Shown piece after piece: positions 30,801-39,367 of a DNA stretch of 64,000 bases. The notes beneath the pieces were generated by a model. That model worked only from the letters and a program-made list of their open reading frames with translations, searched no databases and had not been told where the DNA came from. Location of the stretch: the NCBI RefSeq assembly GCF_013366925.1, contig NZ_JAALDK010000003.1:62001-126000 (forward strand). The letters are read 5' to 3'. Origin of the DNA: Paraburkholderia youngii. Its GTDB lineage: Bacteria > Pseudomonadota > Gammaproteobacteria > Burkholderiales > Burkholderiaceae. Numbering within the stretch: position 1 is the stretch's first letter; each line of letters opens with the position of its first letter. Position numbers and translations under genes: made by a program.

Positions 30801-31067
30801 TTGCACCGGCGATACGTCTGCTTCCCAGATAGCGAAAAGCCGCGTTATCTGGTCGCGCTCGTTATCGCTCCCAGCCCGGGCTTCGTGGATTTTCGCTGGT
30901 ATCGCAAGAACAAGGAAGGTTTCTGGTGTCACAAGCCCGGCGGAACTGCCGTCAGGAGCGTGGACAATAGCAATCGGATCATTACCGATCCTTCGACGTG
31001 CGACCGCGGACCCTACACGCAGTTTTGTGGTTACTTTTATACCTGTCGTTCGCAACGCATTCGCTGA
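30801..31067 (+). CDS. Second half of the split FSGxPNP/NNCYNYA protein
   Basis: 88 codons in the same frame as the preceding gene, beginning after its tandem stops; TTG at 30801 is the first possible start. The content is clearly protein-like and belongs to the same domain: YLVALVIAPSPGFVDFRWYR supplies the conserved His/Arg strand position (here Phe-Arg-Trp), then HKPGGTAVRSVDN, ITDPSTCDRGPYTQFCGYF. It probably cannot fold alone; without readthrough this is a pseudogene half. Confidence 0.5.
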   Translation: MHRRYVCFPDSEKPRYLVALVIAPSPGFVDFRWYRKNKEGFWCHKPGGTAVRSVDNSNRIITDPSTCDRGPYTQFCGYFYTCRSQRIR

Positions 31068-31171
31068 TCGCAGCACGGCCGGCCACGCATCAAGGCGCGG
31101 CAACGTCGTCTGCCTGCGAGTCGCCGGTCGGGTCGCGGTTGCATGCAGGCTACTACGGAGCGCACAGCGCA

Positions 31172-31558
31172 ATGAGATTTCAGATCGACCTTTTCAGCGG
31201 ACAGCCCAATCCGTCGTGGGTATTGACGGAGTGCGAAGTCCTCGAACTCCAACGCCGCCTAGGCGGCCTACATGCAAGCGCGAAGAATGTCCTGCCCGAT
31301 CAGCTCGGCTATCGCGGTTTGCTTGGCACGGTCGAGCCAGCGTCGGCTGATGCGCGACCGCCCGCATCAGCCGACGAGGTCGTTGCCATCGAACTTGGAT
31401 GCGGCGTGGTTAGGGTGACGCGCAGGAATGGCGCGGTCGAGTTTCTGGCGGACACCGGCCGCTCGGTCGAGCTGTGGCTCTTGACCACTGCTCAGGGAAA
31501 CGTCGACGAGGCCATCCGGAAGGTAGCGGTCGCGGACGCCGGCCGGGTGTGCTCGTAG
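31172..31558 (+). CDS. Hypothetical protein with N-terminal FSGxPNPxW motif
   Basis: 128 residues from ATG 31172 (MRFQIDLFSGQPNPSWVLTE). The first about 20 residues match the start of the protein at 30123, so both share a small N-terminal domain. The rest (RGLLGTVEP, VVAIELGCGVVRV) is unassigned. It ends 28 bases before the subtilase gene and is probably co-transcribed with it. No signal peptide. Confidence 0.55.
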   Translation: MRFQIDLFSGQPNPSWVLTECEVLELQRRLGGLHASAKNVLPDQLGYRGLLGTVEPASADARPPASADEVVAIELGCGVVRVTRRNGAVEFLADTGRSVELWLLTTAQGNVDEAIRKVAVADAGRVCS

Positions 31559-31586
31559 GCCGTCCCGCCATCAGGAGGAACCGAAG

Positions 31587-32888
31587 ATGAATTCCGAAGT
31601 AAACCAAAACGTCACGCCCGAAACCACGGGCCGATTTATCGTGACCTTTCGTGAGGGCGCGCACAAGGATGCATTGTCGGTACTTGCCGACAGCACCGGT
31701 GTGGCCGAGTCAAAAATGTTGAAGAGCGATGATTTCGGCGCGTCCGGTTTGGATGTGGAGCGGGTTCCGGCAGACGGTGGCGCGGTGCTGGATACCCTCG
31801 GGATCGCGGTGGTCAACATCGACCCAAGTGCCGCCGGCTCGCTGGCGATGACGGCGGGCGAGGATTCCGCTATCTTGGCGGTCGAACCCGAGGGCGTGAT
31901 GTATGCGCTGGGGGAACCGAGTCCGATGTCACTCGACTATTTGCGCGGTTTCCGGGATGCTGCTCAAAGCCTGTATGCGTCGGCCAGCGAAGGGCCGGCG
32001 GGGGAAGATCTGCTCGATGTCGAAGCAGCGTTTGTCGACACGGCAACGCTGACCTGGGGACTGCAAGCCACCAAGGTGGCGACGTCGCGGTATTCAGGCC
32101 AGGGAATCAATGTGGCGGTGCTGGACACGGGGTTCTTCTTGACGCATCCAGATTTCGTCGGCCGCCAGATCGAACCGACATCGTTCATCGCCGGAGTGGG
32201 CAGCGCCAACGACGGCCACGGCCACGGCACGCACTGCATCGGCACCGCTTGCGGCCCGCTGCATCCCGCTTTGGGGCCGCGCTACGGCATTGCTCACAAG
32301 GCCACGATCTTCGTCGGCAAGGTGTTGACAGATCAGGGACGTGGCGTTGACGGCGACGTCCTCGCTGGCATCGACTGGGCAGTGAGGAACAAGTGTCATG
32401 TGATTTCGATGTCGCTGGGCGCAAACGTCGCCACGACCTCGGTGGCATACGAAACTGCTGGCCAACGCGCCTTGGATGCCGGATGCATGATCGTGGCCGC
32501 CGCAGGCAACAACGCGCAGCGCTCCGCTGGCCAGTTTAGCTTCGTTTCGCGACCAGCTAACAGCCGATCGTTCATGGCGGTCGGTGCGCTAGACTCGGGC
32601 TTGCGCATTGCCGACTTTTCGGCTCGGGACACGGTTCGCCAGCCCGGCACGGCGGTAGACATCGCAGGCCCGGGCGTCGCCGTGTACTCGTCGTGGTCGA
32701 TGCCCACTCGTTACCGCACCATCTCGGGAACCAGCATGGCGACGCCGCATGTGGCGGGGATCGCGGCACTCTGGGCGCAAGCTAGCGGCGCACGCGGCGC
32801 GGCACTGTGGCAGCGTCTCATCGCCAATACGCGCGGACTGTCGTTGCCGACGTCCGATGTCGGCTGGGGTTTGACGCAAGCTCCCTGA
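31587..32888 (+). CDS. Subtilisin-like serine protease (S8 family)
   Basis: 433 residues with the S8 triad: Asp in NVAVLDTGFFLTHPDF, His in DGHGHGTHCIGTA, Ser in SGTSMATPHVAGIAAL; oxyanion Asn in VAAAGNNAQ. An N-terminal about 150-residue region before the catalytic domain begins TTGRFIVTFREGAHKDAL, like an I9-type propeptide. No Sec signal is visible, so export would need another route or the enzyme acts inside. ATG 31587 with AGGAGG upstream. A small I9-like inhibitor gene lies at 35052 on the same strand, beyond an insertion. Confidence 0.9.
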   Translation: MNSEVNQNVTPETTGRFIVTFREGAHKDALSVLADSTGVAESKMLKSDDFGASGLDVERVPADGGAVLDTLGIAVVNIDPSAAGSLAMTAGEDSAILAVEPEGVMYALGEPSPMSLDYLRGFRDAAQSLYASASEGPAGEDLLDVEAAFVDTATLTWGLQATKVATSRYSGQGINVAVLDTGFFLTHPDFVGRQIEPTSFIAGVGSANDGHGHGTHCIGTACGPLHPALGPRYGIAHKATIFVGKVLTDQGRGVDGDVLAGIDWAVRNKCHVISMSLGANVATTSVAYETAGQRALDAGCMIVAAAGNNAQRSAGQFSFVSRPANSRSFMAVGALDSGLRIADFSARDTVRQPGTAVDIAGPGVAVYSSWSMPTRYRTISGTSMATPHVAGIAALWAQASGARGAALWQRLIANTRGLSLPTSDVGWGLTQAP

Positions 32889-32930
32889 ACTTTAGTGACG
32901 AATAAAAGACGCCCTTCCATCGCGGGGCGG

Positions 32931-33166
32931 AAGGTCAGAAGCTAGGTGTCCACGTGGACGCCTGCACACTGACACTGATGACAGAGAACAAAGACCTCAA
33001 GAGCCGTCTGGTGATTGGCGAGAAGCGCGACGGCCGACGCGAGTATGACGAAGCCGCACGTGACGAACTGGTCAGGATGTGCCTGAAGCCCGGTGTGTCA
33101 ATCGCGCGCACGGCCATGGAGCACGACGTAACTCCGAATCAGCTTCGCAAGTGGATTACTCGCTAC
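32931..33166 (+). mobile_element. IS66 family end and TnpA fragment
   Basis: It starts with an end-like sequence AAGGTCAGAAGCTAGGTGTC (32931-32950) and then encodes the IS66 accessory protein TnpA: MTENKDLKSRLVIGEKRDGR, EYDEAARDELVRMCLKPGVS, EHDVTPNQLRKWITRYG. It is cut at 33166 by the IS903-like element. The same end occurs inverted at 34785-34912. Confidence 0.75.
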
Positions 33167-34279
33167 GGCTTTGTCCGGATGGGGGTATTGCAAAGATGCT
33201 GGGGGGTGTAATAGCGCAACATCATGAAGCCAGCTTGAATAATGCCATATAAAGCCAGACTAAAGACGGTGAACGGCGCAAGCGCAAGAAGCCGGGGTAC
33301 CGGGTGACGAACGCGCGGGCGTATAACCAGAGCCTGAGAAAGCGCGGCATGATCAGCCTGTATGTGCCGGGCGGCGATCTGAAGGCGCAGCTTATCAACG
33401 CAAAGATCCGTACGCCGGGCGTGTCGGGGCGTGAGCCGACCTACACCACGGCGTACATCGAGCTGATCTTTACCTTCTACCGGCTGTTGGGTTGGGGGAT
33501 GCGGCAGATCACCGGCTATATGGAGGACTACTGGGAGACTCGCGGGCTGGACATCCCGGTGCCCAGCGCCAGTCAGCTGGGCGAACGGTTCGCTTCACTG
33601 GAGGTGAGCGTCACGCAGCGTTGCGAACAGTTGGCCCGGCGTCTCGCGCGCGGCGGGACGATCAGTCTCATGGTCGACAGCACGGGATTGAGCTTTGGGC
33701 GGGCGAGCCAGTGGTACGAGGAAAAGTACGCTCAGAAGGCCGCGCGCACGCCGTGGCGCAAGATGCATCAGTCGATCGACGCTGACATGAACGTACACGC
33801 GATCCGCATCACCACTACAGAAGTATTGGACAGCGAAGGAATGGACGCCGTGTTGCCCGCTGATGTGCCGATGGATCGGGTGATTGCCGATGGCGCGTAC
33901 TACAGCATCGAGCGTACCGAAGCGCTTTCAGGCGCGGGCGTGACGCCCGTCATCCCACCGCCAGCTCACGCGGTCGTACACGGCGAGGAGCGAACCCGCC
34001 GGCATGACCAGATCGTCAGATACATCGAGGTCAAAGGCATCTATGCATTTCACAAGAAATACGGCTACGGTGTGCGCTCGCTGGTCGAGGCGCAGATCTC
34101 GCGCATCAAGCGCTGCATCGGCGAGCGCCTGCTGACGCAGGAGCTTGCGTCGCAGGAAGGCGAAGGCGTAATCATCGCCAACCTGCTGAACCGGTGGAAC
34201 GCCTTCGGCAAACCGGTTTGCGTCAAAAATGCATAGTCGCGTCCATGGCACGGGAACTCGTACCCATCCGGACAAAGCC
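33167..34279 (+). mobile_element. IS5 family (IS903-like) element, copy 1
   Basis: Inverted ends GGCTTTGTCCGGATGGG (33167) and CCCATCCGGACAAAGCC (ending 34279); 1113 bases. It is inserted in the IS66 TnpA sequence: EHDVTPNQ lies on its left and a similar EHDVNPDQ on its right. A nearly identical copy is at 36653-37770. Confidence 0.9.
33242..34236 (+). pseudogene. IS903-like transposase, copy 1, frameshifted near the start
   Basis: ATG 33242 (MPYKARLKT) loses the frame near 33270 by lack of one G relative to copy 2. The main frame opens at 33304 (MTNARAYNQSLRKRGM) and is complete from there, with DDE residues in MVDSTGLSFGRASQWYE, RVIADGAYYS and YGVRSLVEAQISRIKR. About 20 N-terminal residues are out of frame, so the enzyme may be crippled or may start at 33304 with a short N-terminus. 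Confidence 0.8.
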
Positions 34280-34381
34280 GTGGAGCATGACGTAAATCCG
34301 GATCAGCGCCATTTGATAAACTGCCACCAGGGCGGGGCCGGTGTCCACGCCGAGCAAACTCACACAGTAGAGAAGAAGCCC

Positions 34382-34699
34382 ATGCTCAAGAGTGTCACAC
34401 GGACATGTACCCTGCGGACGGTATTTGGCCTGCTGGGCCTACTAATTATGCATCCAGCGTTCGCTGATGGGCCGTCATCCTATGACGACTGCATGCTCGT
34501 CGGTTTGCGCGACGCCCGCAGTCAGGGTGCATCAAACTATATCCAGCGCTCATGCTACGCACTGTATCGGAACAGCGAAATGTTGCTGCCGCGCGAGAAG
34601 GCGTACTACGAGTGCATACTGCAAAATATGCCTGGTGCCAAGGAGCGGTTCGCGATCATGCGGATCAATGCGATCTGCGAACGGCGCGGGCAGTTGTAA
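34382..34699 (+). CDS. Small exported four-cysteine protein
   Basis: 105 residues from ATG 34382. Signal peptide of about 29 residues (RTVFGLLGLLIMHPAFADG). The mature part has two repeats of the form Tyr-x-x-Cys ... Cys: YDDCMLVGLRDARSQ with RSCYALY, then YYECILQNMPGAKER with NAICERR. This two-repeat, four-cysteine pattern resembles the VF_A0006 family of small exported proteins, function unknown. Two disulfides are likely in the periplasm. It lies between the IS903-like copy 1 and an inverted IS66 end, so it may travel as cargo. Confidence 0.55.
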   Translation: MLKSVTRTCTLRTVFGLLGLLIMHPAFADGPSSYDDCMLVGLRDARSQGASNYIQRSCYALYRNSEMLLPREKAYYECILQNMPGAKERFAIMRINAICERRGQL

Positions 34700-34784
34700 G
34701 TCCACAGTGACGTGGATGATCACAACCGATTCACCTGATCGACACGCTGGATCTCCGTCACAACTTGAACAGTTCGTCGGGAGC

Positions 34785-34912
34785 GGCTTCGTGTGTCGGT
34801 CGTCGCGTTTCTCGCCAATCACCAGCGGTCTCTTGAGGTCCTTGTTCTCTGTCATCATTGTCAGTGCGCAGGTGTCCACGTGGACACCTAGCTTCTGACC
34901 TTCTGCATTTCG
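34785..34912 (-). mobile_element. Inverted IS66 end with start of TnpA
   Basis: On the minus strand it repeats the 32931 fragment: end sequence AAGGTCAGAAGCTAGGTGTC, then MTENKDLK, LVIGEKRD, after which homology stops. Upstream flanks (ATAAAAGACG, CCTTC) also match in inverted order. The two arms enclose about 1.85 kb holding the IS903-like copy and the four-cysteine gene. Confidence 0.75.
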
Positions 34913-35051
34913 ACCGAAGGACGTCTTTTATTGACCGTTTACGATGAATCGCGGGGCAGCTGACTTGCCTTGCACACTGTCCAATGCGCCATCGGTGATG
35001 TCTGCGTGAGCAGAGCGCGTCCGCCGGTGGCCCTCGCCCCAAGGAGCGACC

Positions 35052-35309
35052 ATGAGCGGCCCCGCCGATCAACCGGGTGTAGAAGTCGTCGTAACCGTTG
35101 CAGAGGATCATCTGCAACGCTTCAGGCAACTAGCATCGGAGTTGGAGGGCAAAGGCCTAAAGATCAACAACATGATGGAAGGGCTCGGAATCATTTCGGG
35201 AGCCGCCTCCTTAGCCGACGTGCAGCAGCTCAAAGGCATGAAGGGCGTAAAGTCCGTTGAAGAGGCAGGGAACGTTCAGTTGCCGCCGCCTGAATCCGAT
35301 ATTCAGTGA
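35052..35309 (+). CDS. Inhibitor I9-like small protein, probable partner of the S8 protease
   Basis: 85 residues, ATG 35052 with AAGGAG upstream. The pattern of two alpha-beta units (VVVTVAEDHLQRFRQLASEL, GLGIISGAASLADVQQLKGM, VKSVEEAGNVQLPPPESDIQ at the end) resembles I9 propeptide-type subtilase inhibitors encoded next to S8 protease genes. The C-terminal PPPESDIQ tail would enter the protease active site. It is on the same strand as the subtilase at 31587, separated by the IS insertion. Inhibition is inferred from family and context. Confidence 0.6.
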   Translation: MSGPADQPGVEVVVTVAEDHLQRFRQLASELEGKGLKINNMMEGLGIISGAASLADVQQLKGMKGVKSVEEAGNVQLPPPESDIQ

Positions 35310-35468
35310 CGAGGGGGACGCTTCAGGAAACGGAAAATAAAGCACGTTTAGCCCGAGTTAGCGGGCGGACGTGCCTGCCAGGATAGGAGGCGGCGAACCC
35401 GATGAAGGGCAAGGGAAAATTGCTACGCCACAGGCGGCGTACAAACCGGGCCCGGGAATTCCCGCGAA

Positions 35469-35986
35469 CTAGCGATCTTCGTCTGGGACGAATGGGATGA
35501 CGCCTAGGCGAAAGGCTTCTTCCTGCAAATTGCGTGGGATGCGGCGCGCGTCGACGATCATGCCATTGATTTCGATAAGCCAGACGAGTGGATTTCTGTC
35601 GAGCTGACTGGGAAGTGACCAGCGAGGATCGAGCTGACCGATCTTCAGAAGGTTCAGAATTGATCCTGAGCGGGCCGAACCGGTCTGGGCGCTTAGCCCG
35701 AAGTGCTGGCACAGTGCATCGGCGCGCATGGGGGCTTTTGGGACTTGTCGAAGAGGAAGTTGACCCTCCCGATCGCGTAGGCCACGCCGCAGGCCCAGGA
35801 GCGCGCAGGACCGGTCACCGGTGGCGATGGCCGCTTGCGGCACAGGGTGGCAACGAGACGTCGGCAGAGGTCGCGGTATTCATCGGTCAGGTGTTGCGCA
35901 CAAAAGGCGTCGGTAAGCGCAATGATCTCGTCATACCGGTCTTGCATGGCGGCTGGCACCCGCTCGCCGCGAAAGGTTGGCTTCAT
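35469..35986 (-). pseudogene. DUF6398 protein, frameshifted
   Basis: ATG 35986 (MKPTFRGERVPAAMQDRY) runs through LTDEYRDLCRRLVATLCRKR and YAIGRVNFLFDKSQKP. Then an extra C in a C5 run (about 35730) shifts the frame to MRADALCQHFGLSAQTGSAR, LDPRWSLPSQLDRNPLVWL, ending 35469. Joined, the protein is about 172 residues and fits DUF6398, a family of unknown function often found near SEC-C proteins. Inactive unless the indel is a sequencing error. Confidence 0.7.
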
Positions 35987-36007
35987 GGAATTCGCGATCC
36001 GTATGCG

Positions 36008-36361
36008 TCAGTTGCCCAGTTCGGCGAGCCCATGAACATCGCCCTCCCGCGCGACCTGGCACAGCCACGTGTCCAGCTTCTCGCTGCTGCCGTCAAGCAA
36101 CCGGTCAACCAGGGTCCGGTCGTTCGCCTTGCCAAGCATGTTGTGTAGTCCCAGGTATGCCACGAGAAGGTGGTACATGGCGCAGCGCAAATCATCACGT
36201 TCGTCCTGACAGCGCCGGGCGTGGCGATGCAGATCCGCAATGGCGAGCCCGAGTTTTTCACCGACATACGAAAGCGGTATGCCGTCACGATCCTGTCGCG
36301 ACGTGTAAGCGGGGCCATTGGCGCTCAGGGGAAGATCGGCATCATCCGGGATCTGGGGCAT
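36008..36361 (-). CDS. Hypothetical protein
   Basis: 117 residues from ATG 36361 with GGAGA upstream. No signal peptide or membrane segment; helical, rich in His/Arg/Asp (IADLHRHARRCQDERDDLR, YHLLVAYLGLHNML). No family recognised. It lies between the DUF6398 and SEC-C genes with gaps of 21 and 28 bases, so the three form one minus-strand operon. Confidence 0.55.
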   Translation of the reverse strand: MPQIPDDADLPLSANGPAYTSRQDRDGIPLSYVGEKLGLAIADLHRHARRCQDERDDLRCAMYHLLVAYLGLHNMLGKANDRTLVDRLLDGSSEKLDTWLCQVAREGDVHGLAELGN

Positions 36362-36389
36362 TGCGTGTCTCCGTAGCGGTGCTGCATGA

Positions 36390-36652
36390 TCAGTGAAACG
36401 TCGGCGAGCTGGCCATGCAGCAATGCTTGCACTTGCGGCCACTACCGCACGGGCACGGCTCGTTGCGCCCGATCTTCGGCTCTTCACGACGCATGGGAAC
36501 GCTTCGCGGGATGCTCGCCAGCGCGCGCCGGTGGGGCTCGAAGTAACGGTAGATGTGGGTCGGCCCGGCGATCATCGTCTCCAGCAGTCCCTTGCGCTTT
36601 TCCGCAGGGATCGATGGTGGCCGCATCTGCGGGTCGGGATTGTGTTCATGAT
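36390..36652 (-). pseudogene. SEC-C zinc-motif protein, 5' end cut by an IS
   Basis: Ends with the SEC-C zinc motif KIGRNEPCPCGSGRKCKHCC, shared with SecA tails. The frame is open back to the IS903-like copy 2 end at 36653, with an internal ATG at 36626. The front of the gene is missing or replaced by the insertion, so the product is probably truncated. Confidence 0.65.
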
Positions 36653-37770
36653 GGCTTTGTCCGGATGGGGGTATTGCAAAGATGCTGCGGGTTGTGTAAA
36701 AGCGCAACATCATGAAGCCAGCATTGAATAATGCCATATAAAACCAGACTAAAGACGGGTGAACCGCGCAAGCGCAAGAAGCCGGGGTACCGGGTGACGA
36801 ACGCGCGGGCGTATAACCAGAGCCTGAGAAAGTGCGGCATGATACAGCCTGTATGTGCCGGGCGGCGATCTGAAGATGCAGCTTATCAACGCAAAGATCC
36901 GTACGCCGGGCGTGTCGGGGCGTGAGCCGACCTACACCACGGCGTCCATCGAGCTGATCTTTACCTTCTACCGGCTGTTCGGCTGGGGGATGCGGCAGAT
37001 CACCGGCTATATGGAGGACTACTGGGAGACTCGCGGGCTGGACATCCCGGAGCCCAGCGCCAGTCAGCTGGGCGAACGGTTCGCTTCACTGGAGGTGAGC
37101 GTCACGCAGCGTTGCGAACAGCTGGCCCGACGTCTCGCGCGCGGCGGGACGATCAGTCTCATCGTCGACAGCACGGGATTGAGCTTTGGGCGGGCGAGCC
37201 AGTGGTACGAGGAAAAGTACGCTCAGAAGGCCGCGCGCACGCCGTGGCGCAAGATGCATCTGTCGATCGACGCTGACATGAACGTACACGCGATCCGCAT
37301 CACCACTACAGAAGTATCGGACAGCGAAGGAATGGACGCCTTGCTGCCCGCTGATGTGCCGATGGATCGGGTGATTGCCGATGGCGCGTACTACAGCATC
37401 GAGCGTACCGAAGCGCTTTCAGGCGCGGGCGTGACGCCCGTCATCCCACCGCCAGCTCACGCGGTCGTACACGGCGAGGAGCGAACCCGCCGGCATGACC
37501 AGATCGTCAGATACATCGAGGTCAAAGGCATCTATGCATTTCACAAGAAATACGGCTACGGTGTGCGCTCGCTGGTCGAGGCGCAGATCTCGCGCATCAA
37601 GCGCTGCATCGGCGAGCGCCTGCTGACGCAGGAGCTTGCGTCGCAGGAAGGCGAAGGCGTAATCATCGCCAACCTGCTGAACCGGTGGAACGCCTTCGGC
37701 AAACCGGTTTGCGTCAAAAATGCATAGTCGCGTCCATGGCACGGGAACTCGTACCCATCCGGACAAAGCC
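36653..37770 (+). mobile_element. IS5 family (IS903-like) element, copy 2
   Basis: Same inverted ends as copy 1 (GGCTTTGTCCGGATGGG at 36653; GGACAAAGCC ending 37770), 1118 bases. It differs from copy 1 by few substitutions and indels. No clear target duplication was seen. Confidence 0.9.
36731..37727 (+). pseudogene. IS903-like transposase, copy 2, frameshifted
   Basis: Starts MPYKTRLKTGEPRKRKKPGY in frame from ATG 36731. An extra A near 36844 (after KCGM) breaks the frame; the rest continues at 36855-37727 with the same DDE motifs as copy 1. The defect differs from that of copy 1, so each copy keeps the part the other has lost. Confidence 0.82.
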
Positions 37771-37799
37771 CATCAGCTCACGCGGTAACGCAAGAGCAG

Positions 37800-38175
37800 A
37801 ACCAAACGCCGAGATCAGGCGTTTGCCGAACGACAGCACGATTTTCTATTTCGGTCGTTCCTCGAAGCACATGGAATGTGCTGCGCAAATGCTCGCACCC
37901 GTCAATGAGATTCTGGTGGAGACACGGTTGATGCTCGAGAGTGGTCGGTGGTCGATGCCACGCTGATTCCAGCGCCGAGCTCGACGAAAAACAACGAGGC
38001 GATGCGGGATTCGGAAATGCGCAGACGCAGAAAGGCGGTGAATGGCACTCGGGATGAAAGCACACATCGGCGTGGACGCGACGTCCGGTCACGTACACAC
38101 CGTTATAGCCGAGGCAGCCAACGTTCACGATATCACCGAGGCCACGGCGTTGTTGCATGGCCATGAAATGGTCAT
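37800..38175 (+). mobile_element. IS5 family transposase remnant
   Basis: Pieces in several frames of an IS5-type transposase: RLPNDSTI, AAQMLAPVNEIL, VDATLIPAPSSTKNNEA, GMKAHIGVDATSGHVHTV, ANVHDITEATALLHG. Multiple frameshifts, no ends recognised. Confidence 0.75.
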
Positions 38176-38563
38176 GTATGCTTGCCTAGCCTCATCGCGA
38201 CATTGCCAGCGTATCGCGTCAGTCTAGCAACGCTTTTCCATGCACTGACATCTGGCGTCGGCTCCCTGCCAAGGTCGAACACCCATTCTACGTCCTCAAG
38301 CGGCAGTTTGCCTAAACGAAGACCAGATACCGCTGTTTAATGAAGAACACTGCCCAGATCACGACGTTCTTTGCGCTGGACAACCTGTGGATGGTGTGCG
38401 GAGCTTTGCGGCAAGCTTGAAACATATGGAGCCAAGGCTGCGGGCCTCGACAAGCGGTGCCCCGAGCATAGTACAAGTGCAGATGTAGTGCGGAAAACTG
38501 TCGGGTCTGCAATTGGAAGAAGCGCCATACCGTCGGTCTTGAGTCAGAAGTTCGGAGAAGCAC
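38176..38563. other. Intergenic gap, no gene recognised
   Basis: 388 bases after the IS5 remnant; short open frames on both strands look random. Confidence 0.35.
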
Positions 38564-38905
38564 ATGAGGATTACTTTCGAAGATGCATTTGCGAAGGCGC
38601 AGCAAACAAAACTGAATCGTCGCCTGCTCGTAGCGCTGATCGATCATACCGAGACCCGTTGGTGGGGTGGCCATGTCGATAAATGGAGGCCGAACGAAGC
38701 GTTGTTTTCCTCTGGCGCGTCCCTGAGGCGTTACAGAGGACTCGTGAGCCGGTTTAAGAGAGGTAAAACGGCCAAGGCACATATGTTAATGTTTCACAGT
38801 GATGGCACGTTCGGTACCGCCATCTTTGGCGTCGAGTCAGCAGAGGAAGCGCAAGAACTTCTACATGACACATTGATTGAAACCCGCATCAGAACTTGCA
38901 ATTGA
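38564..38905 (+). CDS. Hypothetical protein
   Basis: 113 residues, ATG 38564 with GGAGAAG at good distance. Begins MRITFEDAFAKAQQTKLNRR; later SGASLRRYRGLVSRFKRGK and FHSDGTFGTAIFGVESAEEA. Basic, soluble, no known family seen. The ribosome site and even composition suggest a real gene, perhaps the last survivor of a removed region. Confidence 0.5.
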   Translation: MRITFEDAFAKAQQTKLNRRLLVALIDHTETRWWGGHVDKWRPNEALFSSGASLRRYRGLVSRFKRGKTAKAHMLMFHSDGTFGTAIFGVESAEEAQELLHDTLIETRIRTCN

Positions 38906-39367
38906 CACGCAGCGGCACCGATGCTGGACATGCTGCGAATACGGCAGCCGACGGGCGGTAGCTAAGCCAGCACTTCAACCACGGGAACCGCCCCCGCCAC
39001 GGGACTCGCGGCTCGAGCGGACAGAAATGCACCGGTGCAACGACTCGACTTGCACCGGTGCAACATTTCAATTTCTGGTCATTTCGTTGGCGCGTACCCG
39101 CGCACCGAAACGCGGCATGCAGCGAACTGCTCTGAACCTGTCGCCCAGTAGAAGCCGCAATCACGCATAGAAACAACCGTCTTTCGGTTACAAACGCTCG
39201 CATTAACGATATAGAGTTGATTCTCGTGCGGCGTCAAAAACCGAAAATGCGAGGTACGGCGTTGCGAGACCGCCCCTGCCCTCTAGTGTCTTGAGTTACA
39301 AATTCATTGAATGATGCCGATCACGTACTAAAGTGTTCTATGTGGCACTTGATGCGAGGGGGCAAGG
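38906..39367. other. Intergenic region with paired palindromes and IS630 left side
   Basis: About 460 bases without a gene. It holds the two palindromes at 39028-39062 and, from about 39284 (TAGTGTCTTGAGTTACAAAT), the probable left end of the IS630 element. Confidence 0.4.
39028..39062. promoter_or_regulatory. Two identical palindromes, possible tandem operator
   Basis: TGCACCGGTGCA occurs at 39028-39039 and again at 39051-39062, centres 23 bases apart (about two helix turns), each with extra symmetric flanks. This is the geometry of a paired repressor site. No regulator gene lies next to it, so it may be an orphan operator left by rearrangement. Confidence 0.45.
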
